Shown here piece by piece: positions 34,781-45,254 of a stretch of 64,000 bases of DNA. The notes below the pieces were generated by a model. It worked only from the letters and a program-made list of their open reading frames with translations. It had not been told where the DNA came from and searched no databases. The translations under genes and the position numbers were made by a program. Origin of the DNA: Macrolepiota albuminosa (Eukaryota > Basidiomycota > Agaricomycetes > Agaricales > Agaricaceae); the NCBI GenBank assembly GCA_027475525.1, contig JAMWFC010000111.1, positions 372,001 to 436,000 on the forward strand, read 5' to 3'. Every line of letters begins with the position of its first letter. The first letter of the stretch is position 1.

Positions 34781-37700
34781 ATACTGGTCTTGTAAATATA
34801 ATATCTACCACTTGTTTGGACGATGAAGTTTTACTTTCCTCTACCGCTACCGACGCTGAGCTTTACCAGGAAAACCCAGATATTACCGACTCTGCTCTAG
34901 CGTACTTATACCTTACCGCTTCCGAACCATTTCAAAATTTTGCGTCTACCGATACCTATCTCACCACTCTTCCCGGAGCATTGTCTCCTGTCGTTCTTGG
35001 ACTTGCCGCTCCTCAGGCTACAGTTCCCCTTTCCACCTCTGTATATAACCAGGCTAACGCTCCCAAAAGGAAAGGGGTACAAGTCAAAAAGAAATATAAG
35101 CCAGTTGCGCTTAAAACAAAACCAATTGCTACGCACTCTCCCGAGACGTTTAGGATCGAGTGCCAGATCATTGGCGACCTTCTTGCCAACCTACCTACTT
35201 TGTCACCGAATCCGCCACCCTTTCAGCCCACGGGACGTTTTACCGCAGAGCGCCAACAGCAGTTCGCCAAGGACCACGACACAGGATTTTTGACTAAAGA
35301 TGAGTTAAACGTCCTTACCGATCTCGTCGCTAAGCAGGATAAAGCCTTCGCCTAGGAAGACTCAGAACGCGGCAGTCTACGTACAGATTTCTTCCCACCT
35401 GTCATCATCCCGACCATTCCGCACGTGCCGTGGACTGAGCACAACCGACCGTTACCGCCTGGGATCGAAGCCGAGGTCTGCCAGATTATTAGGACCAAGA
35501 TTAAGGCTGGCGTCTATGAACCCTCCAATAGTTCTTACTGCTCCCGCTGGTTCTGCGTCCTCAAAAAGAATGGCAATCTACGCATAGTTCACAGTCTCGA
35601 GCCGCTAAATAGAGTTACAATACGACACTCTGGCGTGCCGCCTTTCCCTGACCACGTTGCCGAGTCCTTTGCCGGGCGCATTTGTGGCGCCACCCTTGAC
35701 CTTTACGTTGGCTACGATGAGCGCTTGATTCACCCTTCTTCCCGCGACCTCACTACGTTTCAAACTCCGTTTGGCGCACTGCGCCTAGTCACCTTGCCGA
35801 TGGGCTGGACAAACTCAGTCCCTATATTCCATGACAACATCACTTTCATCCTCCAACCCGAGATACCGCATAACGTCCTTAGCTTCATCGACGACGTTGG
35901 CGTCAAAGGCCCCAAAGACTGGCGACTCGTGAACGGCTTACCGGCGACCCATCCCGACAACTCCAACATTCGCTTAGCGCTATGGGACTTTTTCCAGTTG
36001 CTCAACCGAGTGCTCCAGCGTATGAAGTATAGCGGTGGGACTTTTAGCGGTCACAAACTCCTCCTTTGCGCACCAAGGTTCAAAATACTTGGTCACATAT
36101 GCACTCCCGATGGTCGCGTTCCCGACGAATCTCGCCTAGCACTCTTGGAGTGCTGGGGGCCTTGCCGCGACTTATCCGAAGTTCGCGCATTTCTCGGTAC
36201 CGTTGGCGTTCTCAGGATATTTGTCAAGAACTTTGCCCATCGCGCACATGCCCTTAACCGACTCACCCGCGCTAACGAGCCCTTTGAATTTGGGCCAGAC
36301 CAGGTCACTGCGCAGCGAGACTTAGTAAAAGCTCTGCAGGACGCCAAGCCCCTAGTTCCCATCGATTATACCTCTGCCGACCCAGTTATCTTGGCGGTGG
36401 ATACCTCGTACATTGCCGTTGGCTACTTCTTGTGCCAGTGCCTTAGCGACAACAGGAAACAGCGACGCTACAACCGCTTTGGGTCTATCACGCTAAACGA
36501 CAGAGAGTCTCGCTACAGTCAGCCTAAGCTAGAGCTCTATGGACTCTTCAAGGCTTTCCGAGCGCTAAAGATGTATTTGATTGGCGTACGGAACCTTATT
36601 GTTGAAGTCGACGCTAGGTACATCAAAGGCATGCTGCAGAATCCCGACATCCAGCCATCTGCTAGTATGAACCGGTGGGTAGTTGCTATCCTCATGTTTC
36701 ACTTTGAGCTGGTTCATGTCAAGAGCTCTTTCCACGGACCCGATGGACTCTCTAGGTGACCACGGCAGCCTGGCGACCCGGTAGTGGACCCACAGGCGGA
36801 TAGCGATTTCGAGGACTGGATCGACCGCTTACACGGATTTGTGCACCTAATACAACAGCCAATACACCTCCTACGACAGCAACAGCCTACTAGTATTCTT
36901 CTACATCCCATTGTCCCTTACCGTCCCGAGACCTTTAGCGCACCCCTCACATTCTACACGGCAAGCATTTTTGGTCACGACGCACCCCCAGTAAAAATTG
37001 TACAAGAACCTCACCCGCTAAGAGAAGGCAGCAAAAACCTGACCTACGATGCCGTTCCCCAATCCGCCAAGGCCAAGGCAGAAGACAGTCGTCTGTTAAT
37101 AGTTGAACAATGGGTACAAGACCTTAAGCGACCTGCAGGCCTTACCGACGAACAGTTCGCGACTTTCATCCGATACGCTACCCGGTTCTTCTTTACCGAC
37201 AACCGACTTTGGCGACGGAATTGCGATGGCGCTCACAAACTGATTATCAAGCCAGAAAGTCGCTTACGGGTCCTTCACGCCATGCATGATGAGCTAGGGC
37301 ATAGAGGTTTGTACGCTATCCGAGCTTCTCTGTTAGAACGATTCTGGTGGCCACACGCTAGCGCCGACATCGCCTGGTACATCAGGACTTGCCACCTCTG
37401 CCAAATTCAACAAACGCGCCAAGTGCTCATACCGCCAACCGTTGCAACGCCAGCTCCCCTTTTCAGCAAAATCTACGTCGACACCATGCATATGCCAAAG
37501 TCTGGTCGCTACAAGTATATCATTCAAGGTCGTTGCTCGCTAATCCATTGGCCTGAATTTCGAATGCTTCAGAGAGAAAATACCGAAGCGGTCGCCAAGT
37601 GGCTGTTTGAAGACGTCATCTGCCGTTGGGGCGCGCTAAGAGAAATTGTTACAGATAACGGTGCGCCAATTATCAAAGCGCTAACCTATCTCGCCAAGAA

Positions 37701-38454
37701 GTACAATATCCATCACATCCGCATATCGGGCTACAACAAACGCGCCAATGGCCTGGTAGAGAGACCGCACTTTGACGTTCGGCAAGCGCTCTTCAAGGCA
37801 GTCGATGGCGACGAGTCGCGTTGGAGTGAGGCGACATATTCAGTATTCTGGTCAGAAAGAGTTACCATCCATAAGCGCATGGGTTGTTCTCCCTATTACG
37901 CGGCTACTGGCACCCATCCTTTACTCCCTGCCGACATTATAGAAGCGACCTACCTCCAGCCAGCCCCTAATAGTATCTTAGCGACTACTGACCTGATCGC
38001 CAGACGAGCAATTGACCTCCAACGACGGAAAGAAGATTTGGAGCAACTTCATGAAGTAGTCTTTAGCGCCCGTCGCCAAGCAGCCCTACGATTCGAAACC
38101 GAGCATGGCGCTACTATCAAGGACTACAACTTCCCGAGAGGAGCGCTAGTACTTATGCGCAACTCCAAAATCGAGACCTCCTACAACAAGAAAATGCGCC
38201 CGCGCTATCTAGGACCTTTGGTAGTTATCTCTCGTAACCGTGGAGGCGCTTACGTGCTCTGTGAATTAGATGGTTCAGTACTACATCGACCTGTTGCCGC
38301 CTTTTGCCTATTGCCATATCTCGCCAGAGAACACATTGACTTGCCAATGGAAGCGCTAGATATCGACACCGCCAAGTTAAGAGAACTTGAAGAAACAGAA
38401 TTATTGGACGATGATGACTTGCCGACTCTAGTAGAAGAAGAAGAAAACGATTAG
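34705..38454 (+). pseudogene. G2 reverse transcriptase-RNase H-integrase, two premature stops
   Basis: One reading frame with premature stops TAG at 35353 (Trp codon in G1) and TGA at 36757 (Arg codon in G3). RT shows the palm motif FIDD (35884-35895), with F where most gypsy elements have Y, preceded by LVTLPMGWTNSV. RNase H follows (VILAVDTSYIAVGYFL). Integrase has the zinc module HDELGHRG...CHLC, the core residues in KIYVDTMHMP, VTDNGAP and ANGLVERPH, and the C-terminal GPLVVISRNRGGAYVLCELD module. It ends with an acidic tail at 38454. Both stops are C-to-T or G-to-A changes, so the element was recently intact but now needs help for mobility. Confidence 0.9.
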
Positions 38455-38877
38455 AAAAGACTATAAATTGATAAGCCCTTTTTTTCTATTACTTAACTTA
38501 CTTATCTTTCTTGCCGATACTTACTGTACCATATCCAACAGACATTTCCTTACTTAGTCAAGTCGCAGCACTAGCGCGTTGCCAGCGCTTAGCGCATTGC
38601 GCAACTCTCGCCAAGAGTTTTTTGCTATGATGACTTACTGAGCGTTTTCCTTTTTCTCAAAATTTGTCTAAGTCCCTCTCATCCTACTCCTATCGCTAAA
38701 AACTTATCTTAGAATGCTTGCCGCTTGCTCTCTCTTTACTTCACTTTATTGGCTCTCTGCTGTTGCGCTAACTCAGACTAAGGGACTTATCCTTCTGCTC
38801 GGCAAGGGAATGGCAAAAGATATATACGGGTGCTAACAAAAAGTATTAACAAGCGGCCTATCTACGCTAAGGTCCGC
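38455..38877. other. Convergent spacer between G2 pol and its accessory gene
   Basis: About 420 bp between the two converging stops. A short inverted repeat (AACTC...GAGTT around a TCGCCAA loop, about 38613-38629) is visible. The homologous G3 spacer is 61814-62243. It presumably carries 3' ends of both transcripts. Confidence 0.5.
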
Positions 38878-41289
38878 TTAATCGCTGTCGTCGTCCATCG
38901 GCAAGGAGTTGTCCGACCCTGGTAAGGAAGAGTCGCGAAGTGGTAGGAGGTCGCCAGGCTGGATGTCGTTGGCGGTTTGCCAATCCATGGCGGCTTGGCA
39001 ATCGCCTTGGTAATCGTGAAGAACGTGAAGACTGCGACCCAAGTTAGAGTAGCGAAGGCGGAGCGCCATAAGCTGCCCCCGGACTCGCTCCCGTTCTCGC
39101 TCCATTGCCGCCTCCATCGTTGCCGCCCTCCTGGCAAACCTCTCCAGCATCTCCTGCGGGTTGAGGGCCACCACTGGATAAACGAGGTCTTGCCCCAGCC
39201 AGTTGAAGGCGTCGCCAGTGACCGTCGGTTGCGGCTGGGGAGTCCAGGCTGGATTGACCCTGGCGACCACAGGGCGCCGCGGTTCCAGTCCGGCAACGTC
39301 CTCGGGGTCTGAGACCTCCCAAGGGGCGACGTTGCCGTAAGGCGGTAGCCAGCGCCAGGCTGGCTCCTCTCGAGCAACTTCTGCCGCTCCCGGCCCTTCG
39401 CCTGCCACCACCTCGTCGCCTTCCTGTTGCGTCGCCAGGGTCTCTTCTTCACCCTTGGCGTCCTCATCTCCTCCCGCTACGGCTCCCTCTGCCTTCTCCT
39501 TGTCCTCCATCTCCACGTCTGCAGGGGCCTCTTCCCGCTCCTCTTGTGGCACCAAGTCGCCAACTTCCTCCCGCTCTCCCACCTCCTCCTCCTCGCCAAG
39601 GGACCTCGCCGCCAAGTGGATAGGCGATAAGAGGCCACTTGGGCCTGCCTCGGGATCTTGAGGGGGCAGGCGACTCGCCGCTAACGACTTCTCCAAGTCT
39701 TCCATCTCGGTGTCGCGAGGGGCTGGCGAGGGGGAAGGCGAAGAAACCACCCGAGGTCGCTTGGCCTTGCCCTTCCCCTTGCTTGGGGAAGGGGCTGGCC
39801 TTTTCTCTGGGACCGAAGTCCCTTGGCGGTCACCAGCGCCTCGATTGCCGACTGTTTCCGTCCCATCTCCTTGGCGTGTCGGCAACGCCAAGGAGGCACG
39901 TCCAATAACTGCCATACCACCGGCAGCGACCTTCCTCTTTTGCCCCTCCACGAACTCCCTGGCCCTCCTCACCAGAACCGCGCGCGAAAAAGTCTTTTCA
40001 ACCAGGGCATCTGGCGCGCCGCCACGCTCGCGACTTTTTGCCCCGTCAATGGTGCAAGCACGTTTTAGAGCGCCACAACGATAACATGGCTGGGCCCCAG
40101 TCGGGAACCAACAGCCTTCTGGGTCGTTATCTGCCCAGCACTTGTCACACTAGCGCAAAAAGTCAATAAAAGAATGAAGGCAAGAGACAAGTCGCTTACC
40201 GCCCCCCGAGCCTCTTTAAATGCCTGCCGGGTCGCCAAGGAAACGGTTTTCTTCCCCTTCATCTCCTCCATAACAACCCCGGCCTCCTGCCCCTCGTCAA
40301 GGACGGCCTCCTCGCGACGCGGCAAGAGCAGTCCCTTCAGCTCTGTGTCGTCAAAGCTAGACTGCGTGGGTGCCTAGACAAATCACGGTAAATAAAAATA
40401 ATCAGACTTCCAAAAGACCGCTTACCACATACTGGGGAGCTTTTCCCTTGCGAGACTTGGAAACAGTGGTTAGCGCGGCACGGCAGCGGCAAGAATAGGC
40501 CAAAACTCACCTTCTTCAAAGCCTTTCCCGGCTTTAGTGGGGAGCCCTTCCTGCTAGCCGGCAGTGCTGGGCTCTGTGCACTGCCGGCGCGACCACCCTT
40601 GCCGGATCCCTCTGCTACCGCCTGCCTCTCGGCGGCAGGCACCCTCCCTGCGGCAACCTCCTCCATCTCTGCGGCCAACGCGGCAACCCGCTCTCGCTCC
40701 TCTAGCGCCCTGGTGATCTCGCGGGCGTCTTGAGAAGCCTCCTCCTGCCTTGCCGCGATCTCCTCCTCGACCTGCATGCGCGCTAGGGGCGCCAGCACCT
40801 CCTGCTTACTATGGGGTGACAAGTCAGACCAAAGCTAAGTCAAAAGAATGGGTTAGAGATACTTACTCAGGCGCAGGCGCGCTTACCGTCATCGGCAAGG
40901 CACCCGACAAGATATCCTCCAACTCGTCCTCGATGGTAGGGACGGGAGGAGGCGCCTAGGGACCCAATCAGTTGGCGACACGGCAAGGACTTGAAAGCAC
41001 TTACAAAACGAGAAAATGGCGCTAACCACTCCGCGCCACGGTTATCCACATAGCGGGCCCGGCACCACTTCCGCACCTCAATCTCGCAATCCCACCCAAC
41101 ACCAAGGACCCGCATCTCATACCAACGCTCCAGTAATCGCATAACAGCAACAACCAAGTTTGTAGGCGCCTCCGCGCCCACACCCTCGATGCGCTTGATG
41201 AAATTGTTCGCCTTAGCGATGTAGGCGGAGGCAGCGTCTTGAGCCTCGCGGGACGGTACTGGAGGCGGAGTTGGAATTCGAAAAGACAT
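38878..41289 (-). CDS. G2 antisense accessory gene: Zn2Cys6-like protein, intact
   Basis: Six exons, all joins phase 0: 41289-41005, 40955-40887, 40834-40511, 40455-40426, 40373-40200 and 40149-38878, giving 717 aa with no internal stop. N-terminal domain: MSFRIPTPPPVPS, then VVAVMRLLERWYEMRVLG and EVRKWCRARYVDNRGAEWL. Next come an Ala/Glu-rich, probably coiled segment and a basic stretch. The 174-nt exon includes FDDTELKGLLLPRRE. The last exon starts with six cysteines in C-x2-C-x8-C-x8-C-x2-C-x6-C spacing, close to fungal Zn2Cys6 clusters. Then a Lys/Arg-Pro patch (nuclear-signal-like), a long acidic region, WLPPYG, and a C-terminal domain with LMALRLRYSNLGRSL and DWQTANDIQPGDLLPL. Transcribed against pol, towards the pol 3' end. 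Not a known gypsy protein. A regulatory or DNA-binding role is inferred only from the Cys pattern. Confidence 0.85.
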
Positions 41290-41422
41290 ATTTTTTTAAT
41301 GGAGCGCCAGGTAAAGATGTGGAGGAGAGACGAAGTCCAAACTCATGCGCCAGGACTATAAACCAAATCTCAAGAACGCACGGGCCACATGTCACAAAAA
41401 CGGTAACGGTAGCCTTATTTGG

Positions 41423-41458
41423 TGACTGAGGACAGTCAATTTTTCAGTTGGGGGGAGA
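41423..41458 (+). promoter_or_regulatory. G2 hairpin and polypurine tract
   Basis: TGACTG-AGGA-CAGTCA inverted repeat followed by CAGTTGGGGGGAGA immediately before the 3' LTR. Conserved in G1 and G3. Confidence 0.75.
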
Positions 41459-42393
41459 TGATAGGACCCTATACAGGTTAGGCGCATCAACGGCAGGCTC
41501 GGCAACGGCTCCGGAAACCTTGCCGCACTTGTTCCGAACTTGGCGCACGCATTCTACCTATTTTAGGCCATTCCCGATGGCCGGACACGGCAAGAAGCAG
41601 ATCCCATCAATGATAGCGCCGACGGCAGCAGGAATGACAACTGACAGATGGCATCAGTCACTGACGACAGCGCTTAGCGAGAAGATTGATGATCTGTCAA
41701 AAACCGACAGACAGCTTGGCATTTGACCTTGGCGGCTGACATCGCTTAGCACCACCGATTTGGCGCCTGACACTGCTTAGGTATGTTGATAGACAGAGGA
41801 GGGATGGATTGATGGTTTAGCGTCGCGATCTGCCGCCTGGTGGCGCTAAGGGTCTTGAATGGACGGCAGGGATCTGAAACAGTTGGAGCTACCCCTCATA
41901 AAATTTTCTAGTTTACCGCTCTTTGGCCACTGGCGACGGCGAACTCTTTGTAGTATAAAAGTACTTACCGACTTGTACAATAGCAACAAGAATCGACCAG
42001 AGTTTCCTGCTCCCACTTCTTTAGTCTCCCTTACGCTCAAAATCTCATTTACGGTCGGCAACGTCGAATTCATCGGCAGTTGCAGACTCTCGCCAATCTT
42101 CGACCTATTCGCGCCTTGCAGCTACGGCAGGCATCAGCGACGCTTAGACTGCGCTAAGCTTACTGTGTCCTTACCGCTTACCTTACCGTGTTTACTTACC
42201 GCTTCTTCCTAGGCGCTTCGCCTTGGCGCCTTACACTTGCCGACAACCGTTACCGACTTTACACCTTTTTCACAGGCACGTTCTCTGGGACCTGCCCGGA
42301 ACTCCCCCAACACTTATAGCGCGCCCAACGCAAGCCATTGGTACGGTAACACTATAGATATATTTGTTACTGACCAAACTTTGGGCGTCATCA
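41459..42393 (+). repeat. G2 3' LTR
   Basis: 935 bp, the same length as the 5' LTR, with about 10 transitions between the two. TATA box at 41954-41960. The G1 sequence resumes at 42394 with the ACGC target copy. Confidence 0.95.
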
Positions 42394-43250
42394 ACGCGCT
42401 CTCCTGCTTCGCCTTACTCTCCCTATCGCCGCTAACCCTTGTCAGAGTGGCCCCAGTGGTAACCAGTACGCGTTCTCCTATCCTCTTTTTCCTGCGTGCT
42501 AACTTCTTGACTGGTAGGTCCCCCACTCCTGTTCCTGCCATAGTGGCTATCCCTGCTGCCGAAGATGTCATTATGTCTGTCGTTGGCGCTACCCCTGCCC
42601 CTGAGCCGGCTGCGGCTAGTGACACTCCTGTTGCTCTTCCTATTACTCTGTCCCTTACTCCTCCCCACAGCTTCTCCTCTTTTCTTAGTAGTCGCAAGAC
42701 TTCTACGGCGCCGGAGTCTGAAGGAACCCTGGTGCCAGAAGGTGAGCGTCGTCGCCGCTGGAGGTACTTGCCTCCCTATGGCATCCATCTTTCTTCCGCT
42801 AGAGCTATGTCCCCTGGCAACGAGCGCCATGAGTGGACACCCCGTGCGCCTGTAACTGTCCAGGTACGTCCATCTTTGTTCGTGCCCTTTTCTCCCCTTT
42901 TCTAATCTCCCGGTAAGTTCGATCCCTTTTGGACGCCCCCTCCCGCCATGCGAGTTTCTGGCGACGCCTTCCCTTGGCTCGGGGACGAGTTCTCCTATCC
43001 CGTTACTCCCCTCTGTCCCTCTGCCGACCTTCGCCAGCAACTTTGCCATATTGAGGATGCGACCGAAGTTGCTGGTCGCGAACTTGCCAACCTGCGTCCT
43101 TGTGTTTCCACCTTAGCTTGCCGCGAGCGCCTTCTGCTCGGGCTCCATGACAATATTACAGATGCGCTTGAGTGGCAAGCGAGTAATGCGATCCAGGACG
43201 GGGACTTGCTTCCTTTAGGTGATCCCGCCCTTCCCGAGTATGATCCGTAG
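42394..43250 (+). pseudogene. G1 antisense accessory gene, 3' part
   Basis: Continues the gene begun at 29221. After one ACGC copy the frame stays open to a donor at 42466. A 52-nt intron (branch-like GCTAAC, acceptor at 42517) leads to exon 42518-42863 (SPTPVPAIV ... WRYLPPYG), then a 54-nt intron and last exon 42918-43250 (SGDAFPWLGDEFSYPV ... LEWQASNAIQDGDLLPLGD, stop at 43248). The matching of WxYLPPYG, GDAFxWLG and DxxxWQxxNxIQxGDLLPL with G2 and G3 identifies the domain. Confidence 0.82.
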
Positions 43251-43771
43251 TTGCCGACCCGTAGTGCTTTAAACTTTTTATGGACTTTGTTGTTTGATAC
43301 GTACTTTGTAGCTTGCAATACTAAAATAAACACCCCCCCCTTGCTTCAAATCGTCAGTTTGTAAGTAATCAAAAGAAAAATAAGTAAAAGGGAAAACACT
43401 CAGTAGATCATCACAGCGCAAAAACCCCTTTGCCGACGCGGTCCAATAGCCATTACCGTGCCAGCCTAAGTAGAAAATAGGGACTGTCTGGAAATAAATA
43501 AGTGGATCCATGTAAGAAGTAGAGCGTATAAAGAAATAGAAAACCAGTGATCGCTTATGCCCGTTTAGTGCGGTTGTGAGTAAGCGCTAAACATCGAATG
43601 TCGATTCCCTTTTTGGAGGGACCCAGAATAAGTTAAACGCTTCTGATTGGCTAGCGCTCCTATTAGGGTCCTGGCTCCTTGAGAAAAGTCCTCCCACGCT
43701 GTTGCTAATCGAAACACTTCCCGTGTCCTATAAATTACTTATGCATCAACTCGATTCCATCAGTCTTCGCG
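43251..43771. other. G1-specific spacer
   Basis: Downstream of the accessory gene. It includes an eight-C run (43333-43340) and, at its right end, TATAAAT (about 43730) about 40 bp ahead of an ATG at 43772. No counterpart in G2 or G3. Confidence 0.5.
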
Positions 43772-45254
43772 ATGGCCACCCCGTCTGGTTGTGTGTGGAC
43801 TCGAAGCTGTGATCACGCCTATGTCACCATGGACCCTCCCACCTTTCTGGACTGGGCCACCTCGTTCTTTCATCATTACCCTCCTGAGGATATTCCTAAG
43901 TTGGCCAACGAAGTAGTTGAGTTGGGTCGTTGCTGTCGGCTTCTGCGGGCTGCTTGTGAAATTTGGGGAGACGCATCCCCGTTAACACGTTTCGGTATGG
44001 AGGCCACTTGGAGTCAAGCTTTCCATGTGCATGTATTGCTATTCTTAGCGCACTACAGTGCCCTTCTGATAGTCGTCCAAATCCAGGAAATCGCCACCGA
44101 AGACACGACAGATTGTCTTCAGCTTTTGCTGGAGGAAAGCTATTACCTGGTTAGTGACTGAGCTGTCACCTCTCCTTCTTCCGTGTCTAACAGCCCTTTT
44201 CTCCTAGTCCCCTTGCAAGTATACCGGCGCTCGTCTTTTTCATGGTCCCCTCGAGGGGCCGGCGGTTGTGAGCAAGCGTATTTCTTGGTTCGGCCCTTCT
44301 TGACTTGTTGTGTGTTGTTTTTCCTTCCCCCCCCATGTTGTTTGAGTGAGGCGATCCCATCTTCTTTGCAGCGCCACTGGCCTAACATATTCCCAGCTTT
44401 TTGCTTCTCCTGCCATAGATATATGAAATACATCGTTGTTGTTGCATCCTCGTGATGGTGCCGCATAAGTTCTGTTTCCTAAGTCCCTTTGACCCTGCAT
44501 AATGTCGCTAGGTATATATCTGAGATTTCTGGGCCTAGCGTTTTATGTCAGAGTCAGTGCAATGCCTACTCCCTTCGTTCTCATTGAAGATACTTCTCCA
44601 GTCTTCCGTCCCAAGGTGTTAGACCGCCTCGAGATGTTCTTTGCTCGAATGCCCCCAGGTGGTATCAGACACCACAACGGCAACATTCTGACTTTGATTT
44701 GACAGTATCGTTTACTTTTGGCTCTGGCCCAAGAATGGCTTGTCAAGACCGAATTACCTCCAAATGCGGTAAGTTTCTATTCGTGGTGCGGTTGAGTACC
44801 TTTTACGCATCTTCTCAGCCTCCCGTTTCCGGTAGCCAGCGGTGCTTAGAGTTCCTGCTCCTCAAAACGGATAATATTGTTAGCTCCCTTCTCTTCCCTT
44901 CTCTCTAGCTTGCTAAATCCTTTCCTCTCCAGGCACTGAAGTGGTTGCTCTTGCCAGACCTAGTTACCGAGGACGTTTGTGCCGCTACCCTCGAACGCGT
45001 GGTTGTTCCATTCACATCTCTAGCTCCTTGCTTTGGCGCTGGAGTGCCTCCTATCCCCGTCTATGCGTCTCCTCCTCCCGGCTTCTCCACTTTTCCCCCT
45101 GGGACCGCCTCCTCTTCTTCGTCGCCCCTCTTACCACCTGCACCACCTTCTTCGCCCTCTCTACCCCACCGTAGTCAGCATTCTAGGCGCTCCAGTGGAC
45201 ACGTCCGAGGTCCTTGCTGCAGGGCCTAATATAGCCAACTCGTTACTTAGTTAA
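43772..45254 (+). other. Possible second accessory gene of G1, unrecognised
   Basis: Plus-strand coding-like pieces: 43772-44161 (MDPPTFLDWATSFFHHYPPE ... a 129-codon frame), 44502-44700 (FVLIEDTSPVFRPKVLDRLE), 44705-44770 (LLLALAQEWLVKTELPP) and 44939-45229 (KWLLLPDLVTEDVCAATLE, then a Ser/Pro-rich tail). Splice-like GT/AG sites separate several of them, but I could not close a single phase-consistent model. It is absent from G2 and G3, which have only about 420 bp between accessory gene and pol. It could be a diverged second antisense gene or a captured host fragment. Confidence 0.4.

Larger units (their letters stand above)
30960..42393 (+). mobile_element. Ty3/gypsy LTR retrotransposon G2 (inserted in G1)
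   Basis: 935-bp LTRs at 30960-31894 and 41459-42393, TG...CA, with target duplication ACGC (30956-30959, 42394-42397). Primer site TTGGAGCCCACC just after the 5' LTR, and purine tract TTGGGGGGAGA just before the 3' LTR. gag-pro and pol run on the plus strand, and an antisense accessory gene lies between pol and the 3' LTR. LTR copies differ at about 10 positions by eye, all transitions, so this is younger than G1. Confidence 0.95.

Noticed and set aside
38977..40084. Several plus-strand frames over 38.9-40.1 kb
   Set aside because: Shadows of the minus-strand accessory gene, whose GC-rich acidic/basic codons leave other frames open.
41859..42212. 117-codon frame repeated at 31360-31713 and 41859-42212
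   Set aside because: Both lie inside the G2 LTRs; the repetition is the LTR, not a gene family.
42237..42905. 222-codon frame beginning in the G2 3' LTR
   Set aside because: Chance fusion of LTR sequence with the G1 accessory exon starting at 42518.
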